From positions 310,001 to 374,000 of the forward strand of contig NZ_CP097751.1 in NCBI RefSeq assembly GCF_023585825.1: a DNA stretch of 64,000 bases. The letters are read 5' to 3'. Shown one piece after another: positions 1 to 8,860 of the stretch (position 1 is its first letter; every line of letters starts with the position of its first letter). The stretch comes from Candidatus Blochmanniella camponoti. GTDB taxonomy: Bacteria; Pseudomonadota; Gammaproteobacteria; Enterobacterales; Enterobacteriaceae. The notes beneath the pieces were generated by a model that ran no database searches, had not been told where the DNA came from, and was given only the letters and a program-made list of their open reading frames with translations. The translations under genes and the position numbers were made by a program.

Positions 1-145
1 TTTTAGATAATGCAGGATGATATTGTTGCAAAAACAATATTGACTTTTCTTCAGCCCGATTTATTACTGGATAATTATCGTATAATGTGTTATCTAAATC
101 TAAAGTTATAGCATGAAAAGGCTGTAATGTACGGTAAACATGCAT
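1..145 (-). CDS. yigB: YigB-like HAD-family phosphatase, 5' part only
   Basis: N-terminal 48 codons of a gene that runs off the left edge of the window. The translation opens MHVYRTLQPF and carries the HAD motif I nucleophile signature LDLDNTLYDN at residues 15-24, followed by YHPAL. This closely follows the start of E. coli YigB (DLDDTLYDN, then YHPAL). YigB is a cytosolic HAD phosphatase that can dephosphorylate a riboflavin-pathway intermediate and FMN. In E. coli the order is dapF-yigA-xerC-yigB. Here dapF lies 169 bases away on the same strand, so yigA and xerC are absent from this position. The family call is firm; the substrate is inferred from homology. Confidence 0.85.
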   Translation of the reverse strand, partial: MHVYRTLQPFHAITLDLDNTLYDNYPVINRAEEKSILFLQQYHPALSK

Positions 146-314
146 AATTTATACCTTTAATATCATTAAATTACAATCGTTATTTTTTCAATGAAATATT
201 TATATCATCACTACATTATATTCATATAATGCATAAAAATTAAATACTAAATAAAGTTTCAATATAAAATGTGTGAGTTAAAAACAATAACATTATGGTA
301 GATATATTGTATGT

Positions 315-1139
315 TTATAAATTAATGTATCCATCATATACATAAGATGTTGATCCAGACATATACAATGCATTATTTGCCCCTTTCCAATTTACTGATA
401 TAGTACCTCCAGGCAAGCTTACGTTTACTGATTCATATAATAACCCCTGTTGAATACCTACGGCGACTGCCGCGCAGGCGGCAGTTCCGCAAGATTGAGT
501 TTCTCCCACACCGCGCTCATACACTCGTAATCGAATATTATTACAGTTAATAATTTGCATGAAACTTACATTGACTCGTTCTGGAAAACAATGATGATCT
601 TCTAATGCCGATCCTAATGAAGTAACTTGGATATTTTCTATTTTTTCTACTAAAATAATACAATGAGGATTACCCATAGATACTACACCGCATAGTATTA
701 CTTGTGTAGGTAAAAATAAAATATAAGTTTTTTGATATTGTGATGTATAAAACGGAATAAGTTTTGGATCAAAAATAGGTGATCCCATATTAACAGATAC
801 GCGATTGTTACTCATAATAGATAGTATTATATGATTAGCGCGAGTACTAATATGAATGTTTTGTTTATTAGTTAATTTTTTTAAGCAGACAAATTGCGCA
901 ACACAACGTATACCATTACCACATTGACTTACTTCCGTTCCGTCCGCATTATAAATTCGACAATGAAAATCTATTGTTGGATCATAAGGAGGTTCTACTA
1001 TTAACAATTGATCAAAGCCAACTCCATAATATCGATTTGATAAATATCTGATGTTTTCAGAAGTAAGATGTATATTTTGAGTGATAGCATCTATGATGAC
1101 AAAGTCATTACCCAACCCGTTCATTTTGGTAAATCGCAT
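315..1139 (-). CDS. dapF: Diaminopimelate epimerase
   Basis: Converts LL- to meso-diaminopimelate, the step serving both lysine and peptidoglycan synthesis in the cytosol. The start at 1139 gives MRFTKMNGLGNDF, preceded by a GAGGAAGG ribosome-binding site. It gives 274 residues, the E. coli length; an in-frame ATG 7 codons upstream lacks such a site. Both catalytic cysteines are visible, in QCGNGIRC (about residues 72-79) and in ETQSCGTAACAAVAVG near the C-terminus. The protein is collinear with E. coli DapF throughout. It stands alone: cyaY and cyaA, its E. coli neighbours toward hemC, are missing. A terminator-like hairpin sits about 230 bases upstream on the same strand. Confidence 0.97.
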   Translation of the reverse strand: MRFTKMNGLGNDFVIIDAITQNIHLTSENIRYLSNRYYGVGFDQLLIVEPPYDPTIDFHCRIYNADGTEVSQCGNGIRCVAQFVCLKKLTNKQNIHISTRANHIILSIMSNNRVSVNMGSPIFDPKLIPFYTSQYQKTYILFLPTQVILCGVVSMGNPHCIILVEKIENIQVTSLGSALEDHHCFPERVNVSFMQIINCNNIRLRVYERGVGETQSCGTAACAAVAVGIQQGLLYESVNVSLPGGTISVNWKGANNALYMSGSTSYVYDGYINL

Positions 1140-2207
1140 ACCTTCCTCGCATAACATCACGCATCACTGAGCTTTGTAAATGGTTTTAATGTTTTATTAT
1201 ACTCAACTATTATTGATTGTATTATATTTATTGCAACATCTGAAAGAAATGCAAATACCGTTGATTACATTGTAAAATAGAATACATAAAGAATTTTACT
1301 TATATCATAGCACAAAGAACAAGCTCATTCTTTTTAGAAAATATTTTTTTTGGATGATAACAAATAAAAAAATGATTACATCCGTGTAATCATCATAACA
1401 CCTTCGCAAAAAAAATACTTTATAATGTTTATCTTTTTAATTATTTATTTGAATTTTATAAATTTTATATAATAACTAATATATCTATTGAAATTAATTT
1501 TTATTATCATAATAATGTTTATCATCAGTAATGATCAATAAAGGTATGCTCTTATTTAAAACAAGAATATCACTGTTTATAACAGTACAGTTTTTTATAA
1601 AAAAGCATCCTTTTAAACTATTACAACAAAAATGATAATACTTAAATAACTAAAAAATACCGAATAATCTATATGCATAGATTATTAATACTTGTTACCT
1701 TCTTTGTTTTCATCAATAATTAAAGTATCGCATGTAAATAAATGAAATTAATTTTGTAATTAATAATAATCAAACCATTTTATACAAAATTTTTTATTTT
1801 CAATATTTATAAAAACATAATAAAAAATTTAAATTTTAAATGGGATAATATTTAAATACTATAAATAATAATATACAAAGAGAACTTTTTTCTATACTTT
1901 ATCGAAGAAATATTTATTTAAATATTAATTTTTAAAATATCAAAATACTATGATTTTATACGATATACAATATCGTCACAAAACTACTGATGATTTGCCT
2001 AAACATTTTAATTGCATAAAGATTAAAATCTGAACTTAACGTATTACTCTTATTACTTAATTATAAAAAAATAATTAAAACTGATTAAAATAATAAACAT
2101 TTATTTATCTTACAAATTTTCTAACAAAGATCTCTTATAATATAATTATATAAAACATTTAAATTAATTGAAGATTACAATCATATTGTCCTAGAATAAT
2201 TATACTG
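1140..2207. other. Non-coding spacer between divergent dapF and hemC
   Basis: About 1.07 kb, extremely AT-rich, with no convincing coding frame. E. coli has cyaY and cyaA between dapF and hemC, so this is probably eroded DNA of those genes plus the two upstream regions. I could not recognise any adenylate cyclase remnant. Two stem-loops stand out. One is at 1372-1393 (listed separately). The other is at 1663-1686, with 10-bp arms AATAATCTAT / ATAGATTATT around ATGC. Confidence 0.6.
1372..1393 (-). terminator. Terminator-like hairpin upstream of dapF, minus strand
   Basis: Perfect 9-bp stem ATGATTACA / TGTAATCAT around a 4-nt loop. Read on the minus strand, the stem is followed directly by a run of seven Ts and then ATTTG, the layout of an intrinsic terminator. 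It lies about 230 bases upstream of the dapF start and faces dapF. It could be the surviving terminator of a deleted upstream gene (cyaA sits here in E. coli) or part of a dapF leader. Confidence 0.5.
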
Positions 2208-3110
2208 ATGAAAACTAAAATTTTAAAAATTGCTACACGAAAAAGTCAACTTGCTATTCGTCAAGCTCAATATGTTCATGATGAATTAAAACATTATCAT
2301 CCAACATTAAACATAGAGTTAATGCCTATTGTAACAACAGGAGATAAATTTTTAAATATTGATGCAAAAAATAAAATTAAAAAAGGTGCATTTATTAAAG
2401 AATTAGAACATGCATTAATAAACTTTCGTGCCGATATTGCTGTTCATTCTATGAAAGATATTACAGTACCTTTACCACATGAATTAATTCTTCCTGTTCT
2501 ATGTAAACGCAATGATCCACGTGATGCCTTTGTTAGTTTAAAATACCCTAACATAGATACGTTACCTATTGGTAGTACAATAGGTACATCAAGTTTACGC
2601 AGACAATGTCAAATACGAGCGCAGCGCCCAGATCTAGTAGTCAGTAACTTACGAGGTAATATAGATACTAGATTAAAAAAATTACAATATGGACAATATG
2701 ATGCAATAGTTTTAGCTGTGGCTGGACTACAACGATTACAGTTACATGAGTACATTCGTGTTCATATTGATCCGTCTGATCTATTACCAGCAATGGGACA
2801 AGGTGTTATAGCTATTGAATGCCGTTCGGATGATGCTGATATTTTATCCTTATTATCGCCATTATATCATCAAGAAACCTCATTTCGTGTCAAAGCGGAA
2901 CGCGCTGTTACTACTTATTTGGAAAGTTATTGTCACTTACCAATTGCTAGTTATGCTGAAATTGAAGAGGATCAAATATGGTTACGAGCACTGCTTGGAT
3001 TACCTGATGGTAGCAAGATTATTCGTACTGAAGGAAGAGCGCCTTTAGATCAAGCAGAAAAATTAGGTTTTATCCTTGCTGAAGATTTATTAATTAAATT
3101 TAAACAATAA
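2208..3110 (+). CDS. hemC: Porphobilinogen deaminase (hydroxymethylbilane synthase)
   Basis: Polymerises four porphobilinogens into hydroxymethylbilane in tetrapyrrole synthesis. Visible family signatures are RADIAVHSMKD (about residues 80-90), GTSSLRRQCQ, the substrate-loop region NLRGNIDTRL and LPAMGQGVIAIECR. The dipyrromethane-cofactor cysteine is kept in ESYCHLPIASYAE, although the usual GGC context has become SYC. At 300 residues it is about 13 shorter than E. coli HemC, the loss being at the C-terminus after AEDLL. hemD follows 46 bases downstream on the same strand, as in the E. coli hemCD operon. hemX and hemY do not follow. Confidence 0.97.
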   Translation: MKTKILKIATRKSQLAIRQAQYVHDELKHYHPTLNIELMPIVTTGDKFLNIDAKNKIKKGAFIKELEHALINFRADIAVHSMKDITVPLPHELILPVLCKRNDPRDAFVSLKYPNIDTLPIGSTIGTSSLRRQCQIRAQRPDLVVSNLRGNIDTRLKKLQYGQYDAIVLAVAGLQRLQLHEYIRVHIDPSDLLPAMGQGVIAIECRSDDADILSLLSPLYHQETSFRVKAERAVTTYLESYCHLPIASYAEIEEDQIWLRALLGLPDGSKIIRTEGRAPLDQAEKLGFILAEDLLIKFKQ

Positions 3111-3156
3111 CATGTTTTTATTTGATTAAATTTAATCATGTATCGAATTAACAATT

Positions 3157-3906
3157 ATGAATATTTTAATTACTCGTCCTTCTCCATATGGAGAACAATT
3201 GGTAAATAAATTATTTTCTTTTGGTAAATTTGCATATCATTTGCCATTAATTTGCTTTTCTACAGGAAAAGAATTATGTTCATTAGAACAAAAATTAAAT
3301 CTACTTTCTGAAGGAGATTTTTTGTGCATTATATCACAGAATGCACTTAAATATGCTCATAATCAGTTACTTGACATAGGAATATCTTGGCCTACCAAAT
3401 TAGCATATTATTCTATTGGTCATGCGACTAGTGTAATGATGTACAAGTTATCAGGAATATTAGTGAAATATCCTACAATCCAGGAAACTAGTGAAAATTT
3501 GTTACAATTACCTGAACTAATATATAGCTATGGGAAGCGTGCTCTTATTCTGAGAGGCAATAATGGACGTACTGTGTTAGACGACACTCTTCAAAGAAGA
3601 GGAGTGTTTGTCGCATCCTGCGAATGTTATACTAGACAACCGTTGCAGTATAATAGAGAAGAACAATTATTTAAGCTATTAGAATTAAATATTCAAATAG
3701 TAGTAGTTACTTCTTGGGAAATATTACAACACCTATATTATTTAATTCCTGAATCTTATCGTACATCTTGGTTAATACGATGCAAATTAATCGTAGTAAG
3801 TGTGCGTCTAGCTCAATTAGCTAGACGTTTAGGTTGGACAGATATTATTGTAGCGCAGTCAGCAAACAATGAGATACTAACTCATATTTTAATTAAGAAT
3901 TCATAA
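3157..3906 (+). CDS. hemD: Uroporphyrinogen-III synthase
   Basis: Closes hydroxymethylbilane with D-ring inversion to give uroporphyrinogen III, the branch point to heme and siroheme. This family is poorly conserved. The call rests on length (249 residues against about 246 in E. coli), the N-terminal ILITRPSPYGEQL, the phosphate-loop-like LILRGNNGR in the middle, ECYTRQP, VVVTSWEILQHL near residue 190, and its place directly behind hemC. The gene ends about 110 bases before a tRNA cluster on the opposite strand. The hemX and hemY genes that follow in E. coli are absent. Confidence 0.93.
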   Translation: MNILITRPSPYGEQLVNKLFSFGKFAYHLPLICFSTGKELCSLEQKLNLLSEGDFLCIISQNALKYAHNQLLDIGISWPTKLAYYSIGHATSVMMYKLSGILVKYPTIQETSENLLQLPELIYSYGKRALILRGNNGRTVLDDTLQRRGVFVASCECYTRQPLQYNREEQLFKLLELNIQIVVVTSWEILQHLYYLIPESYRTSWLIRCKLIVVSVRLAQLARRLGWTDIIVAQSANNEILTHILIKNS

Positions 3907-4019
3907 TTTATGAACACTCTAATCCATATGCAAATAATCATTTCTATGAATACATATAAAAGTTATATAAACTATAATAACAAAAAATACTTAATCTTTC
4001 TTAATATGATTTATGGGAA

Positions 4020-4093
4020 TCGGCGAGAGAGGATTTGAACCTCCGGCCTCCTGGTCCCAAACCAGGAGCGCTACCAAGCTGCGCCACTCGCCG
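4020..4093 (-). tRNA. proM: tRNA-Pro (anticodon TGG)
   Basis: 74-nt cloverleaf, last gene of a four-tRNA cluster. The acceptor stem pairs CGGCGAG with CTCGCCG, the anticodon loop reads TTTGGGA, and the T-loop is TTCAAAT. It nearly matches E. coli tRNA-Pro(UGG). The 3' CCA is not encoded: the discriminator A is followed by TTC. Confidence 0.97.
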
Positions 4094-4206
4094 ATGCTTT
4101 ACTAACTTTCATATAATTTTTTCATATTATATATATCTTCCATTGAAGAATATTGAAATACTAACAACCAATCATTTCATTTGCGATATAATAATAATTA
4201 TTTTTC

Positions 4207-4292
4207 TGCGAAGGAAGGGATTTGAACCCTCACGTCTTGATCAAGACACTAACGCCTGAAGTTAGTGCGTCTTCCTATTCCGCCACCTTCGC
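4207..4292 (-). tRNA. leuT: tRNA-Leu (anticodon CAG)
   Basis: 86-nt class II tRNA with a long variable arm (GTCTTGATCAAGAC). The acceptor stem pairs GCGAAGG with CCTTCGC, and the anticodon loop TTCAGGC gives CAG. It matches E. coli tRNA-Leu(CAG) and lies third in the argX-hisR-leuT-proM order. CCA is not encoded. Confidence 0.97.
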
Positions 4293-4314
4293 TTTATGTC
4301 ATTTATTTTTAATG

Positions 4315-4388
4315 GGTGATTGATGGGATTCGAACCCACGACTTCTGGAACCACAATCCAGAGCTCTACCAACTGAGCTACAATCACC
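4315..4388 (-). tRNA. hisR: tRNA-His (anticodon GTG)
   Basis: 74 nt including the extra 5' G that pairs with C73, the identity element of tRNA-His, which is encoded here. The anticodon loop contains GTG in CTGGATTGTGGTTCCAG. It is close to E. coli hisR. The 3' flank reads CAT, not CCA, so the tail must be added after transcription. Confidence 0.97.
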
Positions 4389-4431
4389 ATCGATTAACTT
4401 CAATTTTTTCATAAAAATTTAAATAAATCAA

Positions 4432-4505
4432 TGCGTCCGACAGGATTTGAACCTGAAACCTTCGCCTCCGGAGGGCGATGCTCTATCCAGTTGAGCTACG
4501 AACGC
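4432..4505 (-). tRNA. argX: tRNA-Arg (anticodon CCG)
   Basis: 74-nt cloverleaf, first gene of the cluster. The acceptor stem pairs GCGTTCG with CGGACGC with one G-T pair, and the anticodon loop CTCCGGA gives CCG. It matches E. coli argX, and the whole argX-hisR-leuT-proM order is conserved. CCA is not encoded. Confidence 0.97.
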
Positions 4506-5074
4506 TGAATTAGCATATATATTTAATGCAAATTAATATCAACAAAATATGGTTGGTTTAATCAATTTGCATTAATAATTTTTTGGTACATATATATTGT
4601 TTACTGAATTTCATTAAAAACAACATGCAGAAAAAATTTCTATGAAAATCAAAGAGTATTTTATAGTTTATCGTGTATCTTATATAAAAAATATTTATAA
4701 ATACTGATATACTCATAAAACTATATATTAAATGAGAGAAATAATGTGAACACATCTTCAACATTAACATATGCATATTCTATCACATATCTGACACTTA
4801 TATCATATATTTTAATTAATTAAAAATTTATTACTTATACGTGAAGATATTGGAAATATATAGGTATATAAGTATTTTAAATACTGCTGTAATACTTAAT
4901 TCATAAAAATAAACCATTATGAAAAATATACAGGAACAACAATTAAAAATTTTATATAGATAATTTATTAAATAAATTTTTATATAAGAATCTGAAAATT
5001 GTCGCCATAGAAAATGGAAAATAGTTTTTTTAAAAATATGTGTTAATACAGCAAACAATAATTATTGCAATAAA
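4506..5074. other. Non-coding spacer between rho and the tRNA cluster
   Basis: About 570 bases. Apart from the candidate tRNA promoter next to argX I see nothing. Two open minus-strand frames of about 72-75 codons (4558-4776 and 4831-5058) are made mostly of Phe, Ile, Tyr and Leu, as random AT-rich DNA would give, and match no family I know. Confidence 0.55.
4514..4542 (-). promoter_or_regulatory. Candidate sigma-70 promoter of the argX tRNA cluster
   Basis: On the minus strand TTGATA (-35) is followed after exactly 17 nt by TATATG (-10), and the first tRNA base lies 8 nt beyond. Spacing and position suit a tRNA operon promoter. AT-rich DNA makes such matches cheap, so this is only a good candidate. 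Confidence 0.45.
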
Positions 5075-6334
5075 TTAACAACGCTTCATCATATCAAAGA
5101 ATTCATCATTGGTTTTAGTCATAGATAATTTATTCATCATGAATTCCATTGCATCAATTTCACTCATTGGATGAATAATTTTTCGTAAAATCCATATTTT
5201 TTGAAGTTCATCTTGAGTAGTTAATAGTTCTTCTTTCCTAGTTCCAGAACGATTGTAATCAATCGCCGGGAAAACACGCTTTTCAGCTATTTTCCTTGAC
5301 AAATGTAGCTCCATATTGCCAGTTCCTTTAAATTCTTCATAAATTACCTCATCCATTTTTGATCCAGTATCTATTAAAGCAGTAGCTATAATAGTTAAGC
5401 TTCCTCCTTCTTCCATATTACGAGCCGCTCCAAAAAAACGTTTTGGACGATGTAAAGCATTGGCATCAACCCCTCCTGTCAACACTTTTCCGGATGAAGG
5501 TACTATAGTATTATAGGCTCTTGCCAATCGAGTAATGGAATCTAACAAAATAATAACATCTTTTTTGTGTTCTACTAATCGCTTAGCTTTCTCAATTACC
5601 ATTTCAGATACTTGAACATGACGAGATGCTGGCTCATCAAAGGTAGATGCAATTACTTCTCCGTGCACTAAACGTTGCATTTCAGTAACTTCTTCTGGAC
5701 GTTCATCTATCAAAAGCACTATTGATACGCAGTCTGGATGATTATGACTCATGCTTTGTGCAATATTTTGAAGAAGTATGGTTTTTCCGGCTTTAGGAGG
5801 CGCTACAATTAACCCGCGCTGTCCGCGCCCAATAGGTGATGCTAGATCCAATACTCTTGCAGTTAAGTCTTCCGTAGAACCATTGCCTCTTTCCATGCGT
5901 AATCGTGAATTGGCATGTAATGGAGTGAGATTTTCAAACAAAATCTTATTACGAGCATTTTCTGGTTTATCATAATTTACATCATTTACTTTAAGCAATG
6001 CAAAATAACGTTCACCTTCTTTTGGAGGTCTAATTTTCCCAGAAATAGTATCTCCGGTACGTAAATTAAAACGACGAATCTGGCTTGGAGACACATAAAT
6101 ATCATCTGGTCCAGCAAGATAAGAGCTATCACTAGATCTAAGAAATCCAAAACCGTCCTGTAATATTTCTAATACACCATCTCCAAAAATATCTTCTCCA
6201 GTTTTAGCATGTTGTTTAAAAATAGCAAAAATAATATCTTGCTTGCGCATACGTGCTAAATTTTCTAGACCCATACTTTCTCCGAGATGTACTAATTCAG
6301 AAACTGGTATATTTTTTAATTTTGTAAGATTCAT
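5075..6334 (-). CDS. rho: Transcription termination factor Rho
   Basis: Hexameric RNA helicase that ends transcription at C-rich unstructured RNA. At 419 residues it equals E. coli Rho and is almost identical to it. Visible parts are the N-terminal helix bundle ([11 protein letters not shown]), the cold-shock-like RNA-binding domain with DGFGFLRS near residue 60, the Walker A motif APPKAGKT near 180, the Walker B region [10 protein letters not shown], the Q-loop region around [10 protein letters not shown] and the R-loop [12 protein letters not shown]. It lies downstream of trxA on the same strand, as in E. coli. It is one of the most conserved proteins in the window. Confidence 0.99.
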   Translation of the reverse strand: MNLTKLKNIPVSELVHLGESMGLENLARMRKQDIIFAIFKQHAKTGEDIFGDGVLEILQDGFGFLRSSDSSYLAGPDDIYVSPSQIRRFNLRTGDTISGKIRPPKEGERYFALLKVNDVNYDKPENARNKILFENLTPLHANSRLRMERGNGSTEDLTARVLDLASPIGRGQRGLIVAPPKAGKTILLQNIAQSMSHNHPDCVSIVLLIDERPEEVTEMQRLVHGEVIASTFDEPASRHVQVSEMVIEKAKRLVEHKKDVIILLDSITRLARAYNTIVPSSGKVLTGGVDANALHRPKRFFGAARNMEEGGSLTIIATALIDTGSKMDEVIYEEFKGTGNMELHLSRKIAEKRVFPAIDYNRSGTRKEELLTTQDELQKIWILRKIIHPMSEIDAMEFMMNKLSMTKTNDEFFDMMKRC

Positions 6335-6767
6335 AATTATGGATTCTTAAATTGGAGTTATATAACTGTTGGTATTACAAAAATAAAGTATACATGTAAC
6401 ATAATGGAATAATTTCCTTTACAACACATATTTTGATTGTCTATCCTATGCCTACAATATCGAGCATGAATAAACGTTAAAGTATGTGCTTACTATTGGA
6501 TTATCACAGAAAATAGATTTATAAAAAAATCCAGCGGTAATCAATATAACCATATTGGAAATATAGTCTATAATCAATTTATACGATTAAATTGTATTAC
6601 CTGTTATTGCCGCTATTATATAGCGGCAATATATTTATATTCCATTATAAATAAACATTTATAATTAATCATATACGACATTCTGTCATTCTACTGTAAT
6701 CCTAAAGAAACGTCTACTAACATATAAAAGAATTTTAAAATTATAAATGTTTCAAATAAGTACTCAT
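6335..6767. other. Long spacer between trxA and rho
   Basis: 433 bases between two co-directional genes. In E. coli this is where the rho leader (rhoL) lies. I see no leader peptide that I can defend. The only strong structure is the hairpin at 6606-6630. Confidence 0.55.
6606..6630. repeat. Perfect GC-rich hairpin in the trxA-rho spacer
   Basis: 10-bp perfect stem ATTGCCGCTA / TAGCGGCAAT with a 5-nt loop, far more GC-rich than its surroundings. On the minus strand it is followed by AACAGG rather than a T-run, so it does not fit an intrinsic terminator well. Possible roles are a trxA mRNA 3' end or an element of the rho leader. Confidence 0.6.
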
Positions 6768-7094
6768 TTATATATGTATCTTTAAAAATTCTTGTAATTT
6801 TGGTTTGGACAGCAACCCTACTTGAGTAGATAACACCGTTCCATGACGAATCAATAATAAAGTTGGGATGCTCTTAATTCCATAGTTTTTTGTAGTTATT
6901 GGATTTTCATCTATGTTTAATTTTGCTACTTTTAATGTGTCATTAAACTCAACAGCAATATCTTCTAAAATAGGTATCATTGCTTTACAGGGATTGCACC
7001 ATTCAGCCCAAAAATCAACCAAAAAAAGATTGGTAGAATTTGACACCGTTTCTTTAAAATTAGAATCTGTCAGGTGCATGATAATTTGATTCAT
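6768..7094 (-). CDS. trxA: Thioredoxin with an altered WCNPC active site
   Basis: Small cytosolic disulfide reductase. 108 residues, collinear with E. coli thioredoxin 1, with VDFWAEWC, VAKLNIDENP and GIKSIPTLLL visible. The start at 7094 has a perfect AAGGAGG site 5 nt upstream. The active site reads W32-C33-N34-P35-C36, not the nearly invariant WCGPC; the DNA is TGG TGC AAT CCC TGT. Both cysteines and the cis-proline (SIPT) remain, so redox activity is expected, perhaps with a shifted potential. It lies upstream of rho as in E. coli. Confidence 0.97.
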   Translation of the reverse strand: MNQIIMHLTDSNFKETVSNSTNLFLVDFWAEWCNPCKAMIPILEDIAVEFNDTLKVAKLNIDENPITTKNYGIKSIPTLLLIRHGTVLSTQVGLLSKPKLQEFLKIHI

Positions 7095-7324
7095 TTATCC
7101 TCCTTATAATTTATTTTCTTCTAATCATTATATATAATTAATATTAATTTATTTATTTTATGTATATTGTTGAATATTTAAAATTATTTATATCATTGAC
7201 TATGTAATATGATTTTTTATTGTTTTTATTTAAAAAAAATTCATTCTTATTTAGGAATCAACTCAGAAATCTTTCATTGTAATAATATCACTGTAATTAC
7301 AAGAATTTAGTTCCGTTTTAATCA

Positions 7325-8800
7325 TTAATTAAACGATAGACTTTTCATGTTTTGCATATAACTTCTTAGTTGAATTCCAACTTGTTCTATTGTATGATTT
7401 CGAATCATGTCATTAGTATTACGCAAAACAATGTTATCAACATTAACATTTTTGGATGACATACCTAAATCTCCTGTTCTTAAATTAGGCATTATAGTCT
7501 TTTTTAACAAAGGTACTACCTTATCACAAAATAAATAATTACCGTATTCTGCAGTATCAGAAATTACCATATTCATTTCATATAATTTTTTACGAGCTAT
7601 AGTATTTGCAATCAAAGGTAACTCATGTAATGATTCATAATATGCTGATTCTGGTGCTATTCCAGATTTTATCATTGTGTCAAAGGATAATTCTACACCT
7701 GATTTGATTATAGCTACCATTAATATCCCATAATCAAAATATGTTTGTTCCAAAATTTCTTGTTGATAACTTGGAGCTTGTTCTAATGGCAGTTGACTAG
7801 TTTTTTCTCGCCAATTAAGTAATTTAGAATCATTGTTTTCCCAATCCAACATCATTTCTGTAGAAAATACTCCATTAAGTATATTTTCCATATGTTTTTC
7901 AAAAACTGGTTTTAATATATTTTTTAGTTTTTCAGATAATATAAAAGCACGTATTTTAGAAGCGTTAGATAATCGATCCATCATTAATGTAATACCTCCT
8001 TGTTTTAATGCTTCAGTTATGACTTCCCAGCCACATTGAATGAATTTTCCTGCGTATGCAGCATTAACACCATTACTAATCATATAATCAAAACAAAGAA
8101 TAGATCCGGCTTGTAACATTCCACATAAAATAGTTTGTTCTCCCATAAGATCTGATTTAACTTCTGCTACAAATGAAGATTCTAATACCCCAGCGCGATG
8201 ACTACCAAGTGCAAATGCCCAGGATTTTGCTAATGTCATACCCATATCATATGTATCGTTTTCTTCGTGTACGGCGATTAAAGCAGGTACTCCAAATCCT
8301 CGTTGATATTCTTGACGAACTTCTGTACCGGGACATTTTGGAGCGACCATGATGACAGTAATATCTTGACGAATTTTTTCTCCAACTTCTACAATATGAA
8401 ATCCATGCGAATACCCCAACGTGGATCCATGTTTCATTAAAGGTTCTATTTGTCGTATCACTGATGTGTGACATTTATCTGGAGTTAAATTAATAACTAC
8501 ATCTGATTTGGGAATAACTTCGTCATAAGTTCCTACAGGAAATCCATTCCGTGTTGCTCTTTCCCAAGATTCTTGTTTATTAAGAATAGATTCATGACGT
8601 AAAGCGTATGTAATATTTACCCCCGAATCTCTCATATTTAAACCTTGATTCAAACCTTGAGATCCGCAGCCTATTATAGCTACTTTTTTAGATAATAATG
8701 CCTGAATTCCATTAGAAAATTCATTGTTACTCATAAATCGACATTTTCCCAAATGTTTTAATTTTTCTATAAAAGTTAATGTATTAAAATAATTAGCCAT
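7325..8800 (-). CDS. ilvC: Ketol-acid reductoisomerase
   Basis: NADPH- and Mg-dependent second common step of valine and isoleucine synthesis. 491 residues, exactly the E. coli class II length. The N-terminal NADPH fold shows [21 protein letters not shown], the middle [10 protein letters not shown] and [20 protein letters not shown] with metal ligands, and the duplicated C-terminal domain [19 protein letters not shown]. It lies 60 bases behind ilvA on the same strand. In E. coli the activator gene ilvY sits between them in the opposite direction and drives ilvC. Here ilvY is missing, so ilvC probably depends on ilv read-through or a weak local promoter. Confidence 0.98.
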   Translation of the reverse strand: MANYFNTLTFIEKLKHLGKCRFMSNNEFSNGIQALLSKKVAIIGCGSQGLNQGLNMRDSGVNITYALRHESILNKQESWERATRNGFPVGTYDEVIPKSDVVINLTPDKCHTSVIRQIEPLMKHGSTLGYSHGFHIVEVGEKIRQDITVIMVAPKCPGTEVRQEYQRGFGVPALIAVHEENDTYDMGMTLAKSWAFALGSHRAGVLESSFVAEVKSDLMGEQTILCGMLQAGSILCFDYMISNGVNAAYAGKFIQCGWEVITEALKQGGITLMMDRLSNASKIRAFILSEKLKNILKPVFEKHMENILNGVFSTEMMLDWENNDSKLLNWREKTSQLPLEQAPSYQQEILEQTYFDYGILMVAIIKSGVELSFDTMIKSGIAPESAYYESLHELPLIANTIARKKLYEMNMVISDTAEYGNYLFCDKVVPLLKKTIMPNLRTGDLGMSSKNVNVDNIVLRNTNDMIRNHTIEQVGIQLRSYMQNMKSLSFN

Positions 8801-8860
8801 AAAATATCTCTCTTAAATAATGTTAAAAATAATTCAATAACTTTCCGTTAAAATGTTTTA

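Noticed and set aside
2815..3048. Overlapping 77-codon frame inside hemC
   Set aside because: It is a shadow of hemC in another frame; hemC has all expected motifs.
4035..4259. 74-codon plus-strand frame over the tRNA-Pro and tRNA-Leu genes
   Set aside because: It reads the antisense of two well-defined tRNAs and has no protein similarity.
8247..8474. 75-codon frame inside ilvC
   Set aside because: It lies in another frame of a fully conserved gene; no similarity to any family.
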